Shown here one piece after another: positions 1-7,563 of a DNA stretch of 49,823 nt. The position numbers and the translations under genes are program-made. This DNA comes from SG8-41 sp036555615. GTDB lineage: Bacteria; Pseudomonadota; Gammaproteobacteria; Burkholderiales; SG8-41. The stretch lies in the NCBI GenBank assembly GCA_036555615.1, contig DATBKZ010000129.1, positions 1-49,823 of the forward strand, in the 5' to 3' direction. Each line of letters starts with the position of its first letter. The stretch's first letter is position 1. The notes below the pieces were generated by a model. It saw only the letters and a list, made by a program, of their open reading frames with translations, was not told the DNA's origin and did not search any database.

Positions 1-89
1 ATCTTCTTCAGCCGGCCCTCCAGCCCCTGTGCATGAATGGAGCCTGCAGTGACAAGCAGCGCGAACAAGAGCGTGGCCGCACGCGTCAT
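1..89 (-). CDS. Secreted protein, N-terminal fragment (possible amino-acid ABC binding protein)
   Basis: The gene runs off the left edge, so only 29 complete codons are present. An ATG at 89-87 follows a good ribosome site (GAGGAAAC). It encodes a short basic start, a hydrophobic core (ATLLFALLVTA) and a likely signal-peptidase site after SIHA, so the product is exported. The first mature residues, QGLEGRLKKI, resemble the start of family-3 periplasmic amino-acid binding proteins (GltI-like, often GTLKKIK). That resemblance is short and is an inference only; any periplasmic protein remains possible. Confidence 0.55.
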   Translation of the reverse strand, partial: MTRAATLLFALLVTAGSIHAQGLEGRLKK

Positions 90-198
90 GACGTTTCCTC
101 GGGGTTCACTCGGAAGGCGCGACGATACCGGTAATTCGTGATGCTGGCAAACCAAGTGACGACTGACGGGCGACGAAAAACGGATCGAACCACTCACA

Positions 199-3048
199 CT
201 ATTGGGGCTTCCTGGGCATGAGCTCGGTCTCCTCGCCCAGGTCCGGCTCCCCGCACAGCCGCAGCATCTCCGCCCGCGCTGTATCGCGCAGCCGGATGGC
301 CGCGCTCCAGTCGTTGCCCGTCGGTGCGATCGGCGCGCTGAAGGTCACGCTGATGCGCCCGCGGCGGATGAGCCACTGGCCGTCCCGCAGGATCGAGCGC
401 GTGCCGCGGATGGTGACTGGCACCACCGGCACCCCCGCCTGCGCCGCGATGACGAACGCCCCCATGCGAAACGGCAGCAGCCCCGGAATGCGGTGGAAGG
501 TGCCCTCGGCGAACACGATGAGCGACCGGCCCCCGCGCGCGAGATCGGTGAAACGGCCGGCATCCTCGACGCCGCGCTGAGCATCGAAGCGCTCGACGTA
601 GGTGGTCCCGATGCTGTTCAAGTAGATGCGCGGCAGCCAGTGCTCGCGCAGTTCGCGCTTGGCGATGAAGATCATCGGCGTTCCCATCGTGGATGCGAGC
701 ACGGGCCCGTCGAGGTAGCTTTGGTGGTTGCTGACGAGTATGCAGGGGCCCCCTGAGGCCAGATGGTCCAGGCCGCGAACCGCCAGGGGCAAACCTGCCA
801 GCTTGAGGAACAGGCGGCCGGTCCGGTGACTCAGGCGCCAGCACCACTCGGTGCGCGGCAAGAGCGCGCAGGCGACCCACGTGACGGTGGCGATGACGGC
901 GAGCAGCAGCAGGGCGTATATGCCGTAAAGCCAGTCGAGCACGGTGCGCAGGAAGCGGCGCGCCTGCGGCAGCAGCGCCGACCACGTGAGGCGCACGACC
1001 TGCCACCACACCGCGCGCGTGCCGGCGGCGCCGCCGCTCTCGTAGAGCTCGCGGCTCGCCGCGCGCCGGATCTTGCCGCTCGACGTCTTCAGCACGGTGC
1101 CCGGGGCTGCGAGCATGATGTCGTCCACCGGCATCCCAATATGCGACACCGCGAGGTCGTTGATCCGGCTCCTGAGCGCTTCCCGCCGCGCGTCATCGGT
1201 TTCGCGCGTCTCCGCGAGCACCACGACGCGCTCGGTGCCTGCGCGCGCCTCCGGGCTGCCGAACACCGCGACGCAGCCCTTGCGAATGCCGTCGAGGTTG
1301 CCGATCGCCTCCTCGAGGTCGTAGGGGTGGATATTGCGGCCGGCGCGGATGATCGTGTCCTTGACGCGCCCCGTGATGTAGATCTCGCCCTCCGCCACGT
1401 AGCCGAAATCATCGGTATCCATCCACGCGCCGTGCAGCAGATGGCGCGTACCCTCCGGGTTGCGGTAATAGCCGCTGGTGACGGAAGGCCCGCTGAACTG
1501 GATGTGCCCTTCCTCGCGATCCGGCAGCTCTCTCCCTGAGGCATCCACGACGCGGATCTGGTGGCCCGGGATCGGGTGGCCGCACGCGACGAAAGTAACC
1601 ACTTTCCCGCGCTCGGCCTCGACCGGCACCGCGCGCCCGCTGCGCATGAACTGCTCCCTGTCGACACGGTCGAGCTTCACTCCGCGGCCGGGCGGCGGAA
1701 AGGCGACGCCCAGCGTGGCCTCCGCGAGCCCGTATACCGGCGTCATCGCCTCGGGCCTGAAGCCGAAGCGCGCAAAGCGCCGTGTGAATGCCGAAACGGT
1801 TTCGGGGGAGACCGGCTCCGCGCCGTTGAAGGCGAGGCGCCAGGTGGATAGATCGATGCCCGTGAGCTCAGCGTCCTGGACGCGGCGCAGGCACAGCTCG
1901 TAGCAGAAGTTGGGCCCGCCCGAGATCGTGCCGCCATGGCGATGGATGCTGCGGAGCCACCGTTCCGGCCGCGCGAGAAAGGTGAGCGGAGACATCACGG
2001 GGTACTTGAATCCGTAGGTGAGGCTGCCCATCCACGCTCCGATGAGACCCATGTCGTGGTAGAGCGGCAGCCAGCTCACGAAGACGTCCGCCGGCGTCAC
2101 GCGCAGGGCGCGGGCCATGGCGCGGATGTTGACGAGCAGGTTGGCGTGGGTGAGCACCACGCCCTTGGGATTGCCGGTGCTGCCGGAGGTGTACTGGAGC
2201 ATCGCGACGTCCTGTGGACTTGCCCGATGCGCCACGGCGTGCGCGCCGGGCCGCATCAACTCTTCCGGTGTGACGACGTCCTTCAGGGTGTCTACCTGCG
2301 GCTTCAGCAGCATCGCAAGCGGCTTCGCTTCTCCGACAGTGATCAACACCCGCGTCAGTGCATTCGAGAGAATGCGGGCGTGGCGCCTCAGGTGGTCTTC
2401 GATCTGGCTGGGCCGTGCCGGCGGGTAGATCGGCACCGGGACGCCGCCGGCGAGCAGGATCCCGAAGAAGCTGAAGAAATACTCGACGGCGGTAGGCAGC
2501 ATGATCGCCACCGCGCGCCCCGGCTCGAGCCCGCGCTCGACGAGCCCGGCGGCGATGGCGCGTGCGGCCTGATCGAGCTCGGCATAGGTGACGATGCGCT
2601 CGCCGGCCTCCTCGTCCTGCAGCACGATGTGGGGACGATCGGGGTGCCGCTCGACGTGCCACGCCAGCACTTCGGGCAGCGTGGCCGCGTCGTCCGGCGT
2701 TTCCGATACGGCAGCAAGCGCCGAGACGCGCTCGATCGCGCCGGCCTGCGCCAGGCTCGCGGGCCCCGCCGCCAGCATCGCGCGCAGGAGATCGCGCGGC
2801 GTCTCGGCTTCCGCCATGACCGCCTCCGGCAGGCTCACGCCGAAGCGGCGCTCGATGCGGAGGAACAGCTCCACCCGGCCCAGGCTGTCGAAACCGTAGC
2901 CCTGCTCGAGCCGCGCGTCGAGCGAGGCGGGGATGGTGGCGCGCGACGGGTGCAGTTCCGCGGCGAGCTCGCGCAGCATCTCGATCAGCGCCTCGGCGCT
3001 GATGGCCGTGCTGCCGTGCTCGATTGGCCTCGCGACGGACGTTTCCAA
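199..3048 (-). CDS. Trifunctional ACP / acyl-AMP ligase / PlsC acyltransferase fusion
   Basis: The 949-residue protein has three parts. Residues about 15-92 form an acyl carrier protein domain with the phosphopantetheine motif GFDSLG (Ser55). Residues about 125-640 form an AMP-binding ligase with the P-loop LQYTSGSTGNPKGV, YGLAEATLG and the adenylate-holding TDDFGYV; GLAEATLG and the overall pattern fit fatty acyl-AMP ligases rather than CoA ligases. After a hydrophobic stretch (about 685-715) comes a PlsC-type acyltransferase with the NHQSYLD (HX4D) motif. The simplest reading is that a free fatty acid is adenylated, loaded on the built-in ACP and transferred to a lysophospholipid at the inner membrane. 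E. coli Aas has a similar pairing with PlsC first. The start is TTG at 3048 with a weak ribosome site. Substrate is not known. Confidence 0.87.
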   Translation of the reverse strand: METSVARPIEHGSTAISAEALIEMLRELAAELHPSRATIPASLDARLEQGYGFDSLGRVELFLRIERRFGVSLPEAVMAEAETPRDLLRAMLAAGPASLAQAGAIERVSALAAVSETPDDAATLPEVLAWHVERHPDRPHIVLQDEEAGERIVTYAELDQAARAIAAGLVERGLEPGRAVAIMLPTAVEYFFSFFGILLAGGVPVPIYPPARPSQIEDHLRRHARILSNALTRVLITVGEAKPLAMLLKPQVDTLKDVVTPEELMRPGAHAVAHRASPQDVAMLQYTSGSTGNPKGVVLTHANLLVNIRAMARALRVTPADVFVSWLPLYHDMGLIGAWMGSLTYGFKYPVMSPLTFLARPERWLRSIHRHGGTISGGPNFCYELCLRRVQDAELTGIDLSTWRLAFNGAEPVSPETVSAFTRRFARFGFRPEAMTPVYGLAEATLGVAFPPPGRGVKLDRVDREQFMRSGRAVPVEAERGKVVTFVACGHPIPGHQIRVVDASGRELPDREEGHIQFSGPSVTSGYYRNPEGTRHLLHGAWMDTDDFGYVAEGEIYITGRVKDTIIRAGRNIHPYDLEEAIGNLDGIRKGCVAVFGSPEARAGTERVVVLAETRETDDARREALRSRINDLAVSHIGMPVDDIMLAAPGTVLKTSSGKIRRAASRELYESGGAAGTRAVWWQVVRLTWSALLPQARRFLRTVLDWLYGIYALLLLAVIATVTWVACALLPRTEWCWRLSHRTGRLFLKLAGLPLAVRGLDHLASGGPCILVSNHQSYLDGPVLASTMGTPMIFIAKRELREHWLPRIYLNSIGTTYVERFDAQRGVEDAGRFTDLARGGRSLIVFAEGTFHRIPGLLPFRMGAFVIAAQAGVPVVPVTIRGTRSILRDGQWLIRRGRISVTFSAPIAPTGNDWSAAIRLRDTARAEMLRLCGEPDLGEETELMPRKPQ

Positions 3049-3164
3049 CTTATAGGGACCCGCGCCAGGTGAGGTGAGTCGATGTTAGCACAGGCACGTA
3101 ACCGCTCGCCCACGGCTCCCGGGCTTCACCGGCGCGCGCAGCGCGAGCAAGTACTGTTCGACTT

Positions 3165-4085
3165 TCAGTTCCAGCTATCGGCGGCGGCGCGCGCGCCCGC
3201 CCGGCCGAGGATCGCCAGCAGACGGTCGGGACGGTCGGTCACGATGCCCGCGACTCCGATCCGTGCGAGCTCGCGCATCCGGTCCTCGTCATCGACGGTC
3301 CAGACCTGGACCCGCAAATTGCGCCCGCGCGCTGCCTTCACCAGAGCCGGCGTCGTGATGATGTCGCCGCGGAGCCGGTCGGGGACCAGGAGCGCCGGAA
3401 CCGGCGGGCTGTAGGCGAACTCGAGCTTGGCGAGGTAAGCCGCGTAAAAGATGCGCGCCTCGGTCGCGTTCATTGCTGTCAGCACTTCCGGGCAGGTGGC
3501 CCGAAATTCCGCCACGGCTTCCGCGTTCATGGATGCGACAAGCGTCTTCTCGTCCATCCGCGAGCGGCGGATGATCTCGCAAAGCGGCCGGGCGAGAGCG
3601 GCTCCCCCGTGCTTCATTTCCACGATCATCCGGGTCCCGGGAAAGCCGGAGAAAACCTCCTCGAGCGTCGGGATCCGGATGCCCTTGCCGCGGAACGGAT
3701 ACGTTTGCCCCCCGTCATTCGACCAGCTATGACCAGCGTCGAGCTTCCGCAATTGCTCGAGAGTGAGTGAATCGACGCGTCCCCGTCCATCGGTCGTGCG
3801 GTCAACGGTGGCGTCATGCATGACGACGATGGCGCCATCCGTCGCGGGCTGGACATCCATCTCTAGAACATCCGCGCCGACTGCGACCGCGTGCTCGAAC
3901 GCGGTGAGCGTGTTTTCGGGCCGCAAGCCGGCGCCGCCGCGGTGCGCGATCACCTGCACGCGGAGATTTTCCGCTGCGAAGTATGGATGGTGAGGCGCGG
4001 GACGGGCGGTGACCGCGAGCACGCCTACGGCCGCGGCGAGCGCGCCGGTCACGGACAGCGTGCCGATGAGCCACGTGGGAAGCAT
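3165..4085 (-). CDS. Glycerophosphodiester phosphodiesterase, membrane-anchored
   Basis: This 306-residue GDPD-family protein hydrolyses glycerophosphodiesters to glycerol-3-phosphate and an alcohol. Family motifs are clear: VIAHRGGAGLRPENTLTAFE (catalytic His and Glu), LEMDVQ (metal-binding Glu and Asp) and VVMHDATVDRTT (second His). Residues about 5-27 form one hydrophobic segment before the catalytic domain, so it is probably an inner-membrane anchor or uncleaved signal and the enzyme faces the periplasm. It lies 116 bp downstream of the ACP/ligase/PlsC gene start, on the same strand, which suits a shared role in phospholipid turnover. Start ATG at 4085 follows GAAGG. Confidence 0.88.
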   Translation of the reverse strand: MLPTWLIGTLSVTGALAAAVGVLAVTARPAPHHPYFAAENLRVQVIAHRGGAGLRPENTLTAFEHAVAVGADVLEMDVQPATDGAIVVMHDATVDRTTDGRGRVDSLTLEQLRKLDAGHSWSNDGGQTYPFRGKGIRIPTLEEVFSGFPGTRMIVEMKHGGAALARPLCEIIRRSRMDEKTLVASMNAEAVAEFRATCPEVLTAMNATEARIFYAAYLAKLEFAYSPPVPALLVPDRLRGDIITTPALVKAARGRNLRVQVWTVDDEDRMRELARIGVAGIVTDRPDRLLAILGRAGARAAADSWN

Positions 4086-4094
4086 CGGCCTTCA

Positions 4095-4123
4095 ACTATA
4101 TCCGATGCCGCACTCGGACCCAA
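4095..4123 (-). promoter_or_regulatory. Candidate sigma-70 promoter for the GDPD gene
   Basis: On the minus strand a TTGGGT box (4123-4118) and a TATAGT box (4100-4095) are separated by 17 bp, ending 9 bp before the GDPD start codon. The -35 box matches 3 of 6 consensus bases and the -10 box 5 of 6. The -35 box touches the outer A/T tract of the neighbouring palindrome at 4125-4188. The leader would be very short, so this is only a candidate. Confidence 0.35.
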
Positions 4124-4124
4124 A

Positions 4125-4188
4125 AAAGTGTCAGGATCCTTTTCCGGTCATGACACTACACGCGGGAAGGAAAGGTTCCTGACACCTT
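4125..4188. repeat. REP-like palindromic element (GTGTCAGG type)
   Basis: Two inverted arms, AAAGTGTCAGGATCCTTTTC (plus one C) at 4125-4145 and GGAAAGGTTCCTGACACCTT at 4169-4188, pair over about 20 bp with a few mismatches around a 23-bp spacer. It lies between the GDPD start and the stop of the DUF2229 gene. It resembles the dispersed palindromes of proteobacteria that are usually mobilised by RAYT transposases; no such transposase is in this window. Confidence 0.75.
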
Positions 4189-4202
4189 ATTGCGGCGAGC
4201 GC

Positions 4203-5438
4203 TTACGGCACGGCTGCAGCCTCGGGCGCCTTGACCGCGTCGATTTCCCTGGGGGTTCTCGAAAGAAGCGGGCAGTTCGGCGCGGCGGCGGCTTTCTTGC
4301 GCTCGATGATCTCCTTCGCGTACTTCTGGAGGTAGTGCGCGATGGTCTCGACCCGGATCTTGACCGAGCCGGCGGGCTTGGTGGAATCGAGCTCCTGGAA
4401 CGAGAAGAAGAGGGTGCCGGAGCGCTCCACGATCTGCTGCACCGGGCTGTAGGTCGGCTGGTCCATGCCGCATTCGTAGCTCGCCAGGCGGATCACCCCC
4501 GCGATCCACGGAGTGCGCGCCGCCACCTTGGCCCCCCACAGGATCTCGTTGGTGTTGGCGCTGTAGGACGAGGGCCACACGTCGGAGATGTCGAACGGCG
4601 AACGGATGCGCCCGGCCTTGAGGTCCGCGGCGAAGATCCACTCGAGCAGGTCCGGATCGGTCGGGAAATACTGGGTCCACAGCACGGGATAGCCATAGGC
4701 CTGCAGGTCCACCTCGATTTCGTGGCCGATGCCGGGGTCCATGTGGTAGGGCCGCGCGACGACGAGCAGGCACGGTGTGTCCGCGGCAGCGCACTGCTTC
4801 AGCACGTCGCGGCCGCGGCGCCAGGCTTTCTCGTTGAAGGCCCTGAGCGCCTCGTAGCCCTGGCGCACGGCTTCCATCGTCTCCGCAAACTCGATCTCCG
4901 GAAAGATCTCCTTGAGCGCGGGATGGAGCTGCTTCGGAACGAGCGGGGGATCTCCGAGCGAAACCAGTGGCGTGACGTAGCGGATGCCGCGGTCCGCAAA
5001 GGCGTCCTTTTCCCTGAGGAAGCCCGCCTTGATGTTCTCCGGCGCCGCCATCACGCGCGGGCAGGCGAGGTTGTCGAGCACGTGGCCCTTCAGGTACGAG
5101 GGCAGCGAGTAGATCATGGGGGAGAACAGCACGTCGATCTTGCGGTGTTTGTCGCGCGCGAGGAGCTCCCCGTAGTGGCCGGAGATGCACTTCACCGGGT
5201 AGCAGCAGTCCACCGTGCCGCGGCCCTTGGCGAACTGGCGGCCCTGCTCCTCGGAGGTGTCCGAGGAGAACGCGAGCTTGCGCGCTTCGACGCCGAGGGC
5301 CCCGAACAGGCCCACCCAGAACTGATGGGTGGACCACATGTTGAGGACCCTAGGTATCCCGATCCTCAGCTTCGACCGGTATTCGGGCGTGGCGGAAGGC
5401 GTCCTCGCGGACCATTTCCGCAACATTGGGATGAGCAC
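4203..5438 (-). CDS. DUF2229-type CoA-enzyme activase-associated protein
   Basis: A 411-residue protein of the DUF2229 family, known mainly as one segment of very large 2-hydroxyacyl-CoA dehydratase activase proteins. The segment starts with the hallmark LRIGIPRVLNMWSTHQFW and carries cysteines that could bind an iron-sulfur cluster: DCCYPVKC near residue 80, LACPRV near 126 and YECGMDQP near 333. No activity is established for the family. The GTG start at 5438 has a strong ribosome site (GGAGGAAG, 8 bp away), although it lies 89 bp inside the 3' end of the upstream activase gene; internal ATG and CTG starts nearer LRIGIP cannot be excluded. It is the last gene of the three-gene operon. Confidence 0.84.
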   Translation of the reverse strand: MLIPMLRKWSARTPSATPEYRSKLRIGIPRVLNMWSTHQFWVGLFGALGVEARKLAFSSDTSEEQGRQFAKGRGTVDCCYPVKCISGHYGELLARDKHRKIDVLFSPMIYSLPSYLKGHVLDNLACPRVMAAPENIKAGFLREKDAFADRGIRYVTPLVSLGDPPLVPKQLHPALKEIFPEIEFAETMEAVRQGYEALRAFNEKAWRRGRDVLKQCAAADTPCLLVVARPYHMDPGIGHEIEVDLQAYGYPVLWTQYFPTDPDLLEWIFAADLKAGRIRSPFDISDVWPSSYSANTNEILWGAKVAARTPWIAGVIRLASYECGMDQPTYSPVQQIVERSGTLFFSFQELDSTKPAGSVKIRVETIAHYLQKYAKEIIERKKAAAAPNCPLLSRTPREIDAVKAPEAAAVP

Positions 5439-7563
5439 GTTTGACTTCCTCCAACTGGGCTTTCACGACCCGCATCTCGTTCGCGTCCTCGAGCAGGCCC
5501 TTGGGGCAGGTGTTGCCGCTGATGACACGCTCCTTGCCCTCGGCGAGCGGCACCTTGCTCCACGGCCGGCCCTTCGCACCGGGCAGCACCACATCGATGA
5601 AGGTGCGCCGGCAGCTCACTGGGCACCACTTGCAAATGGTGTGCTCGTTGGTGGTGCTCTCGTACTGGAGCGCCTCGATGGTGTCGAAGCCGCGGAAGCG
5701 CGACGCCTTGCCCTCACGCCACCCGTCCCTTGCGCACAGCGCAGCGCCGATCGCCCCCGCTTCGCCGGGGTAGGGATGGACCACGATCTCCGCGCCGGGG
5801 ACCTTGCCGAGGATGAAGTCCACCTGCGCCTTGACCACGGCGAGGTTGCGATGGGTGCCGCCCTGCAGCACGAACTTCTTCCCGGCCGCCGCGAGGTTCT
5901 GCAGTTGCCCCGCGTAGACCCAGACGTTGAGCGGCAGCACCGCGGCGAGGGACGCCATGATCTCTTCGGATGACCAGCCCTTGCGCTGCTGGTTGACGAT
6001 GTCCGACTGCAGGAACACGCCGCAGCCCATCGCGAGCTTCGGCACGGAGCGCGCCTTGAACGCCTGCTCGGCATACTGCTCGAGCGGCGTGTTGTAGCGC
6101 TCGGCGACGCCCTGCAGGAACGCGCCATTGCCCGACGAGCACTGCGAGTTGAGGCGGAAGTCCGACACCGTGCCCTGGCGCAGCAGCATGATCTTCACGT
6201 CGCAGCCGCCGACGTCGCAGATCACGTCCGCATCGGCGTGGAAGTGCAGGGCGGCGGTGGCATGCGCGACGGTCTCCACGATCCCGATATCGGCGCCGAC
6301 GATGTCCTTCAGCAGGTCCTTGCCGTATCCGGTGATGGCGAGCCCGGCGATGTTCTCGAATCCCGCCTCGCGGATCTGGCGCAGGATCGCCTTGGCGTCC
6401 TCGATCGGGTTGCCCTTCGACTGGACGTAGCAGGAGAAGAGCATCTCGCTCTTGGGGCAGAGCACGACCGCCTTGGCCGTGGTGCTGCCGAAGTCGCAGC
6501 CGAGGAAGACCCCGGAATCGATCGTTACCGCCGGGGCGACCGGCGTCCCGTTGACGCGCGGATGCGAATGGCCATTCTTGCGCTCGCCGGAGTATTGCGC
6601 GCAGAAGCTCTGGAAATCGTCCTCGCTCGCGATCAGCCCGCGGGAGCCCTCCTTCGCCTTCTGTTCGTGCTGGCCCACGTCGATCCACCCGCGGAGCTTC
6701 TCCATGCCCTGGTAGATGGCAACCCCGTTGGTCTCACCCTGGCCGATCTCGATGCAGCCGAGACAGGCGTAGTAGAGCGCGTCGGCCGGAATCAGGATCA
6801 CGTCCTCGGGCTGCTTGCCCTCGGGCAGCGCGACCTTCCGCTCCTTCCAGAGCTTGGCCAGATGGTGCCGCCACGCCTGCTGCAGGCCGGTGAAGAACAT
6901 GTTGGGCCCGCCGAGGAGCAGCACTTCGGGCACCGGCGTGTTGCCCTTGGTGAGGGTGGCGAGGTTCTGGTAGACCACGGCCTCGTAGAGGCTCGCGATG
7001 ATCTCCTCCACCGGCACGCCCGATTTGACCAGGGTGTTCGAATCTGCCTCGGCGAAGATCCCGCACTTGGAGCTCACCTTGTGCAGGCTCATCCCGGCAT
7101 AGGCCATGTTCGCAAGGCTCTCCGTCGGGATCGAGAGCTTGCGCGCCGTCTTCTCGATGAAGGTGCCGGTGCCGCCGCTGCAGGCGGACTGCATGTAGAC
7201 CTGCTTGCTGGTGCCGTCCCCGCTTGGGGTGAAGAACACCGTCTTCATGTCCTCGCCGCCGATCTCCGAGACGAAGCGCACCTGCGGGTGCAGCTTCTCG
7301 ACCGCGGCGGCGACCGCGACGACCTCCTGTATCAGCTTGGCGCCGACCAGCGGCGCGAGGAAGCCCGCGCCCGAGCCGGTGAAGAACACCCGGTCGCGGC
7401 CCGGCGTGAAGCCGCATTCGGATTCCATGCGCGAGAGGTACCCGAGGACGGTCTCGGCCTGCTTGGTGTTGTGGCGCCCGTAATCGCGCCACAGCGACTT
7501 CCCGTCCTCCACCACCACCGCTTTGACGGTGGTGGAGCCGACGTCCATGCCGGCGATCTTCAA
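5350..7563 (-). CDS. Tandem ASKHA ATPase, 2-hydroxyacyl-CoA dehydratase activase type (BadF/BcrA/HgdC)
   Basis: The 737-residue protein has two copies of the dehydratase activase fold. Copy one starts with GMDVGSTTVKAVVV and has ACSGGTGTFIEK and SSKCGIFAEAD; copy two starts near residue 320 with GCDFGSTTAKAVVL and has QCSSGNGAFLQG and GCGVFLQSD. The Cys before SGGTG/SSGNG and the Cys in CGIF/CGVF match the two ligands that hold the bridging [4Fe-4S] cluster in HgdC, and here both copies keep both. By analogy it couples ATP hydrolysis to low-potential electron transfer to a partner. The C-terminus adds a Cys-rich stretch (TICKWCPVSC, then GNTCPKG). A TTG start at 7563 overlaps the upstream stop as TTGA and follows an AAGGG ribosome site; longer upstream starts give non-conserved sequence. 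Confidence 0.88.
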   Translation of the reverse strand: MKIAGMDVGSTTVKAVVVEDGKSLWRDYGRHNTKQAETVLGYLSRMESECGFTPGRDRVFFTGSGAGFLAPLVGAKLIQEVVAVAAAVEKLHPQVRFVSEIGGEDMKTVFFTPSGDGTSKQVYMQSACSGGTGTFIEKTARKLSIPTESLANMAYAGMSLHKVSSKCGIFAEADSNTLVKSGVPVEEIIASLYEAVVYQNLATLTKGNTPVPEVLLLGGPNMFFTGLQQAWRHHLAKLWKERKVALPEGKQPEDVILIPADALYYACLGCIEIGQGETNGVAIYQGMEKLRGWIDVGQHEQKAKEGSRGLIASEDDFQSFCAQYSGERKNGHSHPRVNGTPVAPAVTIDSGVFLGCDFGSTTAKAVVLCPKSEMLFSCYVQSKGNPIEDAKAILRQIREAGFENIAGLAITGYGKDLLKDIVGADIGIVETVAHATAALHFHADADVICDVGGCDVKIMLLRQGTVSDFRLNSQCSSGNGAFLQGVAERYNTPLEQYAEQAFKARSVPKLAMGCGVFLQSDIVNQQRKGWSSEEIMASLAAVLPLNVWVYAGQLQNLAAAGKKFVLQGGTHRNLAVVKAQVDFILGKVPGAEIVVHPYPGEAGAIGAALCARDGWREGKASRFRGFDTIEALQYESTTNEHTICKWCPVSCRRTFIDVVLPGAKGRPWSKVPLAEGKERVISGNTCPKGLLEDANEMRVVKAQLEEVKRAHPNVAEMVREDAFRHARIPVEAEDRDT

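Noticed and set aside
5350..5438. Possible frameshift joining the activase and DUF2229 genes into one large protein
   Set aside because: The two frames overlap by 89 bp and the second has its own ribosome site before GTG; a split arrangement explains the data. Raw reads would be needed to exclude an error fully.
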